From: a virus
Virus record (IMG/VR): IMGVR_UViG_3300046331_000696
Coordinates: 1-42,866 of that record
Reading direction: 5' to 3' (one strand)
Length of the DNA: 42,866 bases
Of the stretch, positions 7,548 to 15,110 are shown piece after piece. The first letter of the stretch is position 1, and the number at the start of each line of letters is the position of its first letter. A model generated the notes under the pieces. That model made no database searches. It was not told the DNA's origin and saw only the letters and a program-made list of their open reading frames with translations. A program made the position numbers and the translations under genes.

Positions 7548-7841
7548 ATGGAAACCACAATTCAACTCCCACAGATTACCAAAGAAATGTTCCCCAAGCT
7601 TACCCAGCTGGTAAAGTTGCGGAAAAACCTACCTAAAAAGAAAGTAGCCTTTTCTTACATCAAAGATGATGGTACACTCAGACACGCAATTGGCACCACC
7701 AACCCCGAGCTTATGCCCAAGGATAAGCGACCAAAGGGAATATCCAAGCGCAAACCCCACCCCGAACTAATCAACTACTACGATTTTCACTCCAATAGCT
7801 GGGCAAGTTTCCGCCCGTGTAATTTTCAAGAAATAATTTAA
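7548..7841 (+). CDS. DUF2693-like (SH3-fold) protein
   Basis: A 97-residue protein with the pattern KKVAFSYIKDDGTLRHAIGTTN, here broken as VAFSYIKDDGTLRHAIGTTN (residues 33-52), and a C-terminal WASFRPCN. This matches the DUF2693 family, small beta-barrel proteins common in Bacteroidota phages and mobile elements, whose biochemical role is not settled. The roughly 190 bases upstream hold the preceding terminator and no clear promoter box. Its TAA stop directly adjoins the first of two TTTGTCGACCTT repeats. Confidence 0.75.
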   Translation: METTIQLPQITKEMFPKLTQLVKLRKNLPKKKVAFSYIKDDGTLRHAIGTTNPELMPKDKRPKGISKRKPHPELINYYDFHSNSWASFRPCNFQEII

Positions 7842-7842
7842 G

Positions 7843-7911
7843 TTTGTCGACCTTACAATAGCTTCCATTTTGGGCAAAAAATAATTTTATGTTTGTCGAC
7901 CTTGCAGTTGC
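7843..7911. repeat. Two direct copies of a TTTGTCGAC-type 20-mer
   Basis: TTTGTCGACCTTACAATAGC at 7843-7862 recurs at 7892-7911 as TTTGTCGACCTTGCAGTTGC. Both are preceded by AAATAATTT. A third copy, with one mismatch to the first, lies at 39121-39140 inside a leftward gene. GTCGAC is itself palindromic. The spacing and intergenic position suggest a protein-binding site, but this is inference. Confidence 0.6.
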
Positions 7912-7935
7912 CCCCACCTCAAAATACATCTAACC

Positions 7936-8844
7936 ATGCAACCAAAACTAATTGGCAGAATTCAAACTCTTGAATTTTATAATGATATTCCCATTGATTC
8001 CACCTCCAACCAAAACCAAAAACACCAATCATACCCAATACATACCATGCAAACCCCACCCGCAAATTTACCCTACCAAGACTTTAGTTATAATGAAAAA
8101 AACATCCTTGACCTTTGGGTTAGCCAAGACCCCGCTAACATCCAATTAGCCAAAACATTTTGCAGAACTATCCTGCGAACTTCCCAAAAAGCCCTATTAG
8201 AAAAAGTAGGGATGTCCAACATACACGAGCGGGGAGAAACGTTTTGCAAATTGGCACCCATGACTACCTTTATCATAAAAGAAGATGATAAGTATCCTTT
8301 TGCTGGTTTTATCCAATGCAGGCTACAAATTGACTTTTTAAGGTTGTGTACAGGCTTTGAGTATTCGGCTGCTCCTGTGGATGGAGATACGTTTTTTTGG
8401 GGCTTGCAGGGATTGCCAATCACAAGATTGACAATGGCTACTAAGGGCGTGAATCGCATGGTAGTAGCGAATGGCTTAAAATCGCTATTTGGGCTTGATA
8501 GATTAGAACATATCTCAAACTACGAGCTTAGGGGCAAAAAAGTATTTGAAGACCTTGCAGAGCTTAAAAAGCTCAAGTTATTGAATGTAATTATTGATGT
8601 GAAAGAGATTTGCTTGTTTGTATCAACCATATCAAATAAGACATTGGAAGGTTTGCGTATAGGCTTTGACTGCACACGAGAAGATGAACTGGCAGAAGTA
8701 ACCGACGAACAAATTACCGAATGTTTGCAGGGGCTCAAGGAAAGGATTCCTAAAACAACGCATTTTAACTTTAATTATTCAGCGAAACATTCTCCATTTT
8801 GCGAAAGATTTGAGCGTATCCTAAACAAGATGCATAACCTATAA
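7936..8844 (+). CDS. Hypothetical protein, possibly leucine-rich C-terminal half
   Basis: A 302-residue protein not recognised as any family. The C-terminal half (about residues 165-295) has alternating leucine-rich strands and helices (DLAELKKLKLLNVIIDVKE) that resemble irregular leucine-rich repeats. The start is uncertain: ATG at 7936 has the favoured 'taacc' context, while ATG at 8047 would remove a polar 37-residue leader rich in Gln and Asn. It is the last gene of the rightward early region and converges on the methyltransferase cassette across a strong terminator. Confidence 0.7.
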   Translation: MQPKLIGRIQTLEFYNDIPIDSTSNQNQKHQSYPIHTMQTPPANLPYQDFSYNEKNILDLWVSQDPANIQLAKTFCRTILRTSQKALLEKVGMSNIHERGETFCKLAPMTTFIIKEDDKYPFAGFIQCRLQIDFLRLCTGFEYSAAPVDGDTFFWGLQGLPITRLTMATKGVNRMVVANGLKSLFGLDRLEHISNYELRGKKVFEDLAELKKLKLLNVIIDVKEICLFVSTISNKTLEGLRIGFDCTREDELAEVTDEQITECLQGLKERIPKTTHFNFNYSAKHSPFCERFERILNKMHNL

Positions 8845-8845
8845 A

Positions 8846-8879
8846 AAAAGCCCCTACAGTTTAAGCTGTAGGGGCTTTT
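8846..8879. terminator. Bidirectional terminator between convergent genes
   Basis: AAAAGCCCCTACAG and CTGTAGGGGCTTTT form a perfect 14-bp arm pair with a six-base loop. The A- and T-tracts make it functional on both strands. It separates the rightward gene ending at 8844 from the leftward gene ending at 8884. Confidence 0.9.
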
Positions 8880-8883
8880 GCGT

Positions 8884-9588
8884 CTAAAACAGGTTGCCCT
8901 GCACAAAATCGTAATTGGTAGGCAGGTTTGACCAAATCGCTTCTGTATTGTACAGGTTGGAAGCTCCTTTGCGGGTTACCATTGGCTTAAAGGGAAGTCA
9001 TTCCGCCCTGGTGTTCTCGCAAACAATCGTTTGACCTTTCCGAGACCTGCACCAGTCCGCCAATTGCTTAAAATCCAGCTTCTTTGAGCTTTTCTTGTAG
9101 GCAGTACCGCCGAAAACATAAGGCGGGTCAATGTACCAGCTAGCCTCTTGGTTCGGAATATCCTCATAAGAACCCAGCCGAACCTCCCAATGCCTAATTT
9201 TGTGCAAATTGTCCGCAATCCGTTTGTAGGTGTTGGCACGCCTATTCCCTACAAAGGCACCGAATGGGCTCACTGTTTTGCGCGGTTCAGCTGTACCGGC
9301 TCCAGCAATAAACCCCAAGAACAAAACCTCGTCCTCCGAAAGCCCCAAGGTAGTCAAATCTAATCCCCTTGTGAGCTTAGGTAGTCCAAGTATATCCTTG
9401 GGGCTGCATTGTTGTAAAAACTTTCAGATGCGAACCACCGCCTCATATTTATCCACCAGGAGAACATCCCTATCAAAATATTTAAGGGCGTACCGAGCCG
9501 AACCTGCGAAAGGCTCTATGATTTTGGAAAAAATCGGCTTGGGGTACATATGAATTATCTTAGATTTAGAGCCGTAATAGTTGAACAT
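8884..9588 (-). CDS. Dam-like adenine DNA methyltransferase with two in-frame TGA codons
   Basis: Reading leftward from ATG at 9588 to TAG at 8886-8884 gives 235 codons with no frameshift, interrupted only by TGA at codons 55 (9426-9424) and 197 (9000-8998). The protein has the Dam family order: FNYYGSKSKI at the N-terminus, motif I IIEPFAGSA near residues 23-31, and catalytic motif IV YIDPPY. Both TGA codons sit where the family normally has Trp: VVRI-x-KFLQQ and ENTRAE-x-LPF. Four other Trp codons are TGG. Conventional annotation would see only fragments, such as 8998-9357. It follows the ParB-methyltransferase fusion by 43 bases. Either UGA is decoded as Trp here, or the gene is a pseudogene with an oddly selective set of mutations. 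Confidence 0.75.
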
Positions 9589-9631
9589 TTGCGCAAAGAC
9601 TTACCAGGGACTGCCAAGCCCTGTTTTTTTA

Positions 9632-10837
9632 TCATGTGGTATCCCAAACTACACCGTTCTTTTTGACTTCCATTTCGGGGTTCAGCCGTTTCAGTCGCTG
9701 CACAATCACTTGGCAGTACTTTGGCTCCAACTCTACACCATAGCAGACGCGCCCTGTTTGTTCGGCGGCTACCATAGTGCTCCCACTTCCCAAAAACGGG
9801 TCTAAGACCAAATCCCCAATATCTGAGGAATTCCCTATGAGATACTCAAGCATCTCTACAGGTTTCATTGTGGGGTGGTCGGGGTTGCGCTGTGGCTTGT
9901 CAAAATTTAAAACGGTGGTTTGTTTTCGGTCTGCTCTTCATTTGTGAGCCGACCCCTCTATTCACCCATAGAGAATTGGCTCGTGCTGCCATTGATAATC
10001 TTGCCTACCTAAAACAAAATGTTGTTTGACCCAAATTAGGCACTGTTTTAGGCTAATTCCTGCACGCTTCATTTCGTTCCTAAACGTGTGCCCTGCTACA
10101 TCCGAATGGAAGACGTACCAAGCTGCACCCTTTTTTGTTTGGGCTGCTGTAAGCGTGTAAAATTGTTGGAGGAATTGTTCAAAAGCCTCATCTGACAAAT
10201 TGTCGTTTGCGATTTTGGCACGAGTTTTCGCAACTCCTTGATAATTCACGTTGTAAGGTGGGTCTGTAACAATGATGTCGGACTTCTTACCATCCATGAG
10301 CATCTCTAAGATGCCAGGCTGCGTACATGAACCACAAACTAACCTATGCGTTCCAATCTCCAGCAAGTCCCCGACCACAATATCCGTGTGGATTTCGTTT
10401 GATTTGGGAATTACAAAATCGTCGTCGCTTTCGGCTGCCTGTTTGGATTTGGATTTATCCTCCAGCCAATCCCCGCCAACGGCAAAATCAAGGCTTCAGT
10501 CGGATAATAATTCTTTGTCCCAATGTTCGTCCAAGACCGCAAAGTCCCATTCACCATAAGAGACATTATCTAAAATTTGCAGCCGTTTTTTTTCCTCTTC
10601 TGTAAGTGTGGAGGCTGCTTTTACCCAATTGTCGGGAATTTCTTTGTATCCCAACTTTTGGAGTGCTAAAAATCGCTGGTTACCAATGATAACCTCTTTT
10701 GTTCAATCATCATATACTAATCCTCGGTACTCCATAGCCTTGGGGAACTCCTTTAGGCTTTTCATGAGCTTATCCATGTTAGCACTTTTGATAAAACGCG
10801 GGTTTTTGGCACTCGGTTTTAAATCACTTAACAACAT
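9632..10837 (-). CDS. ParB-domain/DNA adenine methyltransferase fusion with four in-frame TGA codons
   Basis: From ATG at 10837 the leftward frame runs 402 codons without an indel, interrupted by TGA at codons 45, 114, 292 and 300 (10705-10703, 10498-10496, 9964-9962, 9940-9938). Residues 1-115 are a ParB-like N-terminal domain (LKPSAKNPRFI, IIGNQRFLAL). The rest is a beta-class methyltransferase with VTDPPYNVNY near residue 175 and C-terminal LDPFLGSGSTMVAAEQ. The family pattern predicts Trp at ELLSD-x-SLDF, ILYG-x-IEGSAHK and AHK-x-RADRKQTT. The first site is less conserved. Eight Trp codons remain TGG. The frame ends with TGA immediately followed by TAA, so reading the last TGA as Trp would add one residue. 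Such fusions are common in phages of Bacteroidota. Confidence 0.75.
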
Positions 10838-10858
10838 AAAAATGAAATTTAAAATGTA

Positions 10859-10877
10859 TCTGTTATAACTTAACAGA
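10859..10877. promoter_or_regulatory. Inverted repeat in the methyltransferase leader, possible operator
   Basis: TCTGTTA and TAACAGA flank a five-base spacer between the leftward promoter and the methyltransferase start. The position suits a repressor site or a 5' hairpin. No protein can be assigned. Confidence 0.4.
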
Positions 10878-10913
10878 TAGACGCGGTTAATATATAAGGC
10901 AAGCAAAGCACCG

Positions 10914-10943
10914 CAAAAGTAAAAGGGTTTTTAATTTTTGCAA
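10914..10943 (-). promoter_or_regulatory. Bacteroidetes-type promoter for the methyltransferase cassette
   Basis: On the minus strand TTG (10943-10941), 19 bases, then TACTTTTG (10921-10914) fits the TTTG/TAnnTTTG pattern. The first ATG of the cassette is 77 bases downstream. An intact promoter argues that the cassette is still transcribed. Confidence 0.65.
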
Positions 10944-10969
10944 CTCATGCAGTCGTTTTTTTTTAAGAA

Positions 10970-11002
10970 TTGCTTTATTTTGAATAAAAAGTAATAAATT
11001 TG
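10970..11002 (+). promoter_or_regulatory. Possible late promoter ahead of terS
   Basis: TTG at 10970-10972 and TAAATTTG at 10995-11002 (22-base spacing) fit the Bacteroidetes pattern loosely. The small terminase start lies 22 bases downstream. The AT-rich gap 10907-11023 could also hold the packaging site, but no cos or pac signature is visible. Confidence 0.45.
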
Positions 11003-11023
11003 TTATCAAAAACATTCTTGGAT

Positions 11024-11629
11024 ATGGAAAAAAAGGAGCCAAATGTCACACATGTCACACGGATTGATGCTGTAAAAAGAATGAAAGGCTATTTGAAAAA
11101 AAAGAAGCCACGCCAAAGGAAGCCCGCGCCCGCCCGATTCAGGAAACCAAAAGGCACCCGAAAAGCGATAAAAAAGGGCTATTCAAAAAAAATAAAAGAA
11201 TTTTTCTTTGCAGATAAACGGAACACAAAAGTAAAAAAAAGACAAAAAGCCTTTTTAAAGGAGTTTTCAAAGATTCCTGGCAAGGGGTTTTGTAATATTG
11301 CTTTCTGTTGTGAGGTTGTTGGAATTAATCGGCGAACTTATTACCGCTGGTATGCGTCGGACGAAACCTTTAGAAATGCTGTGGAGGCTGCGAAACAAAC
11401 TGCAGGGGATTATGTAGTATCCGTTTTGTTTAGTGAGGCGGTGGGCAACAAAAATACCAAGTGTTTGATTTATTTTGACCAAACACACGGGACAAGTGCC
11501 TTAGCTCGGAAACAACAATCCAAAGCAGCCCATGATTATTCAAAAGAAGTTACTAAATTTGTGGAGTCCAACAACCTGCTTACCAATATGAATGATACTG
11601 ATGATGGAATTGACAATAGTACAGGTTAA
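11024..11629 (+). CDS. terS: Small terminase subunit
   Basis: A 201-residue protein with a very basic N-terminal region (KKKKPRQRKPAPARFRKPK near residues 26-44) and a helix-turn-helix of the phage small-terminase type, CEVVGINRRTYYRWYASDE near 97-115. This would bind the packaging site and hand DNA to the large subunit. I start at the ATG at 11024; the frame is open eight codons further to a TTG at 11000. It lies 11 bases upstream of the large subunit, which supports the assignment. It is the first gene of the long rightward late block. Confidence 0.8.
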   Translation: MEKKEPNVTHVTRIDAVKRMKGYLKKKKPRQRKPAPARFRKPKGTRKAIKKGYSKKIKEFFFADKRNTKVKKRQKAFLKEFSKIPGKGFCNIAFCCEVVGINRRTYYRWYASDETFRNAVEAAKQTAGDYVVSVLFSEAVGNKNTKCLIYFDQTHGTSALARKQQSKAAHDYSKEVTKFVESNNLLTNMNDTDDGIDNSTG

Positions 11630-11640
11630 AACTAATCCCT

Positions 11641-12954
11641 ATGATTCCCAACCTAAAACAGGATAATTTTCGCTTCCTACTCCCACCCAAGCAGCAAAAG
11701 ATTTGGGTACCTGAGATAATTGTTCCCGATAAGCGGGGAATTATAAAGGATGTAGCGGATACCCCAACGGTAAAGCCCACGCTTATATCCGTGTTCAGCG
11801 AATACGCCTACAATGATTTGTGCAGGAAACGGCGGCAAAGGGACGAGCAAAGCATTCGTTATGCAATCAACCAGGGCGGTACCTATGCTGGTAAAACCAT
11901 GAGCATTTTGTTAGGGCTGTACGGAATCATGAGCATGAGCAAAGAACCATTAGATTGCCGTGTATTCGGTATGACAATGGGACATTTGAAAAGCGGTGCG
12001 TTGAAAGATTGGGGCAAAATATTAAACACTTATGATAAGGTCGCTTATGATACATGGAACAAAACCGACCACATTTTTAAGGTCGGGTTATGCGAGCTCC
12101 AATTCATAAGTATAGATAATCCCAACAAGGTATTGGGTACCAAGATAGATATTGCTTTTGTGAATGAGGCTAACTGCATGATTTATGAAACCTTTGAGCA
12201 AATTGATATGCGTACTAAGTACTTGACCTACCTTGACTATAACCCCGCATCCGTTTTTTGGGTACACACCAAGATAAAGACCCAACCCCAAAGCATATTC
12301 AAGCGGTGGAATTATACCCACAATTTGGAAAATGTGGATAAAGAGAAAGTCGCTTTTATAGAGAGCTGGAAGGATACAAACCCCAACCGTTACCAAGTGT
12401 ACGGATTGGGCAACACGGGTAAGTTAGAGGGTGCAGTTTTTCCAAACGTCCAAACTTGTGCAGTTTTCCCAAGCGATTGTGAGAATGTTATTTATGGAAT
12501 GGACTATGGTTTTACCAACGACCCGACCGCAATCATTAAGGTGGGTTGGAAAGATGGTTACCTGTACTGTGAGGAGATAGCATACGCAACGGGCTTAAGC
12601 TCTACCCAAATTGTGAACGTGTTTAAGAACAAAGGTATCAAGCCCTCCGATACGATTGTGGCTGATACCAGCGAGAACCGAACCTCTGAAGATATTAGAA
12701 GAAACGCAGGGTACTACGTTGTGCCTGTGGGCAAGAAGCCCGACATCATGGAAAGTATTATGCTTGTCAATGCCTACAAAGGCATATACATAACCGCCAA
12801 TTCAATCAATTGGCATAAGGAAGCCCAAAGCTATGTTTATAAAACAGAAAACGGGACTGCAGTCAATAAACCCATAGACAAACACAACCACTGCTGGGAC
12901 GCGCTTCGTTATGCTATTTATTCCATTCACTTTTATAAAACTCCACATTCTTAA
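11641..12954 (+). CDS. terL: Large terminase subunit
   Basis: A 437-residue DNA-packaging motor. Walker A is at residues 79-86 (GGTYAGKT) within a Gln-Gly-Gly context. The Walker B/catalytic segment KIDIAFVNEAN is near 168-178. The C-terminal RNase H-like nuclease is marked by YGMDYGFTNDPTA near 285-297, VADTSE, and the late acidic HCWDALRYA. The length is normal for TerL. It pumps DNA into the prohead through the portal and cuts it. Its neighbours downstream are neck and tail genes rather than portal and capsid, which are 12-15 kb further on. Several TGG codons followed by A occur here, in contrast to the methyltransferase cassette next door. Confidence 0.95.
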   Translation: MIPNLKQDNFRFLLPPKQQKIWVPEIIVPDKRGIIKDVADTPTVKPTLISVFSEYAYNDLCRKRRQRDEQSIRYAINQGGTYAGKTMSILLGLYGIMSMSKEPLDCRVFGMTMGHLKSGALKDWGKILNTYDKVAYDTWNKTDHIFKVGLCELQFISIDNPNKVLGTKIDIAFVNEANCMIYETFEQIDMRTKYLTYLDYNPASVFWVHTKIKTQPQSIFKRWNYTHNLENVDKEKVAFIESWKDTNPNRYQVYGLGNTGKLEGAVFPNVQTCAVFPSDCENVIYGMDYGFTNDPTAIIKVGWKDGYLYCEEIAYATGLSSTQIVNVFKNKGIKPSDTIVADTSENRTSEDIRRNAGYYVVPVGKKPDIMESIMLVNAYKGIYITANSINWHKEAQSYVYKTENGTAVNKPIDKHNHCWDALRYAIYSIHFYKTPHS

Positions 12955-12955
12955 C

Positions 12956-13552
12956 ATGAATCGAGCCGCTATTGAGATTTTAGAGAAACTTATCAACGAT
13001 GCAGAAGCCCACGCCAAAGCAAGCGAATCCGCAGCCACCAACCCCTCCGAAAAACGGGAAGTATCCAAGTTTAAACAAATTGCTCATACTGCACTCAAGA
13101 ACCTTATTAACCTATTTAAAAAAATGGTAGGTAAGCGGGTGAACAACCTTGAGCCGTTTATCAAGGACATTTCCAAACAAATCAGAGAGGGCTGGGATGA
13201 GTTCAAAGCACTACAGGCTATAGCCAAAAAGCTCATTGAGAGCATTGGCAAGCTCAAGGATGCTATCAACGCGCCCAAGGTACAAGAACCCCAAAAGGAA
13301 GGGGAACAGAAAGCCGACGCGGCAACCGCCCCGACCGTGAACAAAGACGCGGAAAAATTAGCTGGTTTGGAAGCCGATTTGCTTTTGACAAATGGCAAGC
13401 TTGCTAGCCTCAAACAAACCCTACAGACCAAGGCAAAAATTTGGAATGGCTTGGATGTGAACGCTGGACATTTTGGCAAAAGCATCGCAGCCGAACAGGA
13501 AGTGGTTGCAGCGACCAAAGCCATGAAACAAGCTGAAAAAGAATTAGCATAA
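12956..13552 (+). CDS. Hypothetical helical virion-region protein
   Basis: A 198-residue, almost wholly alpha-helical protein with Ala/Lys/Glu-rich stretches suggestive of coiled coil at residues 1-30 and 125-198. The frame is open to 12911, overlapping terL. The ATG at 12956, one base after the terL stop, is the better start. Its place in the late operon points to a structural or assembly role. No family is recognised. Confidence 0.7.
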   Translation: MNRAAIEILEKLINDAEAHAKASESAATNPSEKREVSKFKQIAHTALKNLINLFKKMVGKRVNNLEPFIKDISKQIREGWDEFKALQAIAKKLIESIGKLKDAINAPKVQEPQKEGEQKADAATAPTVNKDAEKLAGLEADLLLTNGKLASLKQTLQTKAKIWNGLDVNAGHFGKSIAAEQEVVAATKAMKQAEKELA

Positions 13553-13571
13553 CAGATTAAAACCCGCCCAT

Positions 13572-14318
13572 ATGATTCCTGCCAAAATAAACGACACCGT
13601 TTTATTGATACCCCAAACAGCTGAAGAGATTCAGCTTGGGCAAATGATAAGCCTTTCTAAAGATTTATCCAATTCTATGCAACTGCTAGGCAAAGAACAT
13701 AAGGACTATGCTCGCTACAGCGAGGAGGAGTTTGAGGTGCTTGCCGAGTGTGAATACGCTATCATCTTGGTATCTAACCTATGCATGATTGAAAAGGATA
13801 AAATTACCAATGGTAGTTCATGGAAGCACTTGGTTGATATTGTTGCCCACCTCAACGAATTATTTGCAACCCTGGAAGACCCAAATAATGAGGTTGTACC
13901 GGTGAACGCGTTTGAGCTGGATGGTTGCAAGTACATGGTAAAAAGCGTTTATAGGGATGAAAAGTATGGGCGGGAATTTTCTGACAAATTCACGGTTAAA
14001 GACTACATAGATAGTAGCTTCCTTTCTAAGAAAGCTGCTGCCATAGCCTATAAGAACCAATATGAGCAAATGTTATCCATTTGCACAATTATCTGTTTCA
14101 GAGAGGGAGACGACAAGCTCAACACCGAGCAGCTTGTGCTTGCCCGAAAGACAAGGGAAAAGGATTTTAACCTGCTCCCACTTTCCACAGCTATGGAGCT
14201 GTACTTTTTTTTTGTTCAGCAATGGCAAACCTTAGCAAGCGTTTCAAATTTGTTTTTAACGACTCAACTGATAGCGGAATTGAGCCCACATCGCATCAGA
14301 AAAGATATGGAGCTTTAG
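13572..14318 (+). CDS. Candidate tail assembly chaperone (G-like), upstream frame
   Basis: A 248-residue protein with no strong motif. It is mostly helical with an acidic centre. Its last 35 codons overlap the next frame (-1 relative), and a run of nine T (14205-14213) lies just before the overlap. Tail assembly chaperones of siphophages are usually made as a short G product and a G-T fusion by slippage at such a site. The size and late-operon position fit, but the tape measure gene is 5 kb downstream rather than adjacent, so the assignment is tentative. Confidence 0.6.
   Translation: MIPAKINDTVLLIPQTAEEIQLGQMISLSKDLSNSMQLLGKEHKDYARYSEEEFEVLAECEYAIILVSNLCMIEKDKITNGSSWKHLVDIVAHLNELFATLEDPNNEVVPVNAFELDGCKYMVKSVYRDEKYGREFSDKFTVKDYIDSSFLSKKAAAIAYKNQYEQMLSICTIICFREGDDKLNTEQLVLARKTREKDFNLLPLSTAMELYFFFVQQWQTLASVSNLFLTTQLIAELSPHRIRKDMEL
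14205..14213 (+). other. Nine-base T run, candidate slippery site for -1 frameshifting
   Basis: In the zero frame the run reads TTT TTT TTT GTT. A -1 slip would move ribosomes into the frame of the 14222 gene, which is open across this site. The overlap of about 100 bases and the direction of shift match tail chaperone G/G-T recoding. Confidence 0.45.
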
Positions 14319-14497
14319 AGCTTGCCTTTATTTGGGCAAATTCGGGCATGGTAGCAGATAGCGACCCAGCAAAGGGGTACACAAACCGACTGGAGGTTGC
14401 CAATGATAGCGCGCTCAACGATGTGCTTTTCTATATTCAACACGATATTAGTTCAAAACGGGATGAGGCTGCACGGAAAGCCTCCCAAAAACATTAG
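14222..14497 (+). CDS. Candidate tail assembly chaperone, T-like downstream frame
   Basis: A 91-residue protein from ATG at 14222, lying 97 bases inside the end of the preceding gene in the -1 frame. It contains RYGALELAFIWANSGM and no recognised domain. It may be translated alone from 14222, or as a C-terminal extension of the preceding protein after slippage at 14205-14213. It ends six bases before the next gene. Confidence 0.6.
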   Translation: MANLSKRFKFVFNDSTDSGIEPTSHQKRYGALELAFIWANSGMVADSDPAKGYTNRLEVANDSALNDVLFYIQHDISSKRDEAARKASQKH

Positions 14498-14502
14498 AAA
14501 AT

Positions 14503-15108
14503 ATGTCCAACCTGCTAACCATACACAACGCATTTGCAACTGCCTGTTACCTGCGTGCTCCACAGCTTGAATATCAGTTTGGGTACGGCTCATACATGGA
14601 GGCGCAATATGTAAGTCATCTAAACAAAAACAATCCCAACAAACCAAACAAGTATCCGCGCGTGCTGCTTGAGATTCCGACTTTCAACACCACAATCTTA
14701 GACAAAGACGCGGTTACCAATTGGCGGTTTAAGGCTATTTTTGCCGACCTTCCTCATGTGGACTCTAACACGAAAGCACCCAAGCACAAAAAATATACAG
14801 AGGTTCGGGTCTTATCCGAGCTGCACAGCATAGGCGTTCACACATTAGCCGAGTTTGTGAAAATACTTAAGGCTGAAGGTATCCGCAACATAGAAATAGA
14901 CAACAGCCCTATGAGCGGGGATACTGAGCTACACCAGTCGCTTATGGATGGTGCTGTGGTGGTGGATTTTACCTTCAACATTACCACCCGTGAAAAATTA
15001 GACTGCACGGTAATTACCAAAACGGACAAGCTGCCTACTCCTTTGGATAATACCCAAAACATTATCCCTATTGAATCTGAAAACGACCTTATGTACGTAC
15101 CCCGATAA
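14503..15108 (+). CDS. Hypothetical virion protein (neck or tail region)
   Basis: A 201-residue, mixed alpha/beta protein with no named family that I can recognise. It lies in a tightly spaced run of late genes: the next starts two bases after its stop, next to an HK97 gp10-like protein. That setting suggests a head-tail completion or tail terminator role. This is inference from context only. Confidence 0.7.
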   Translation: MSNLLTIHNAFATACYLRAPQLEYQFGYGSYMEAQYVSHLNKNNPNKPNKYPRVLLEIPTFNTTILDKDAVTNWRFKAIFADLPHVDSNTKAPKHKKYTEVRVLSELHSIGVHTLAEFVKILKAEGIRNIEIDNSPMSGDTELHQSLMDGAVVVDFTFNITTREKLDCTVITKTDKLPTPLDNTQNIIPIESENDLMYVPR

Positions 15109-15110
15109 CC

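Noticed and set aside
10272-10605. Rightward proteins within the methyltransferase cassette (for example 10272-10559, 10327-10605, 9230-9553)
   Set aside because: They lie opposite clear methyltransferase coding sequence and have no recognisable composition or start context.
8884-10837. General hypermutation or systematic base-call error as the cause of the TGA codons
   Set aside because: Many TGGA and TCCA sites out of frame in the same region, and TGG-A codons in terL next to it, are intact. I keep a local error as possible until reads are checked.
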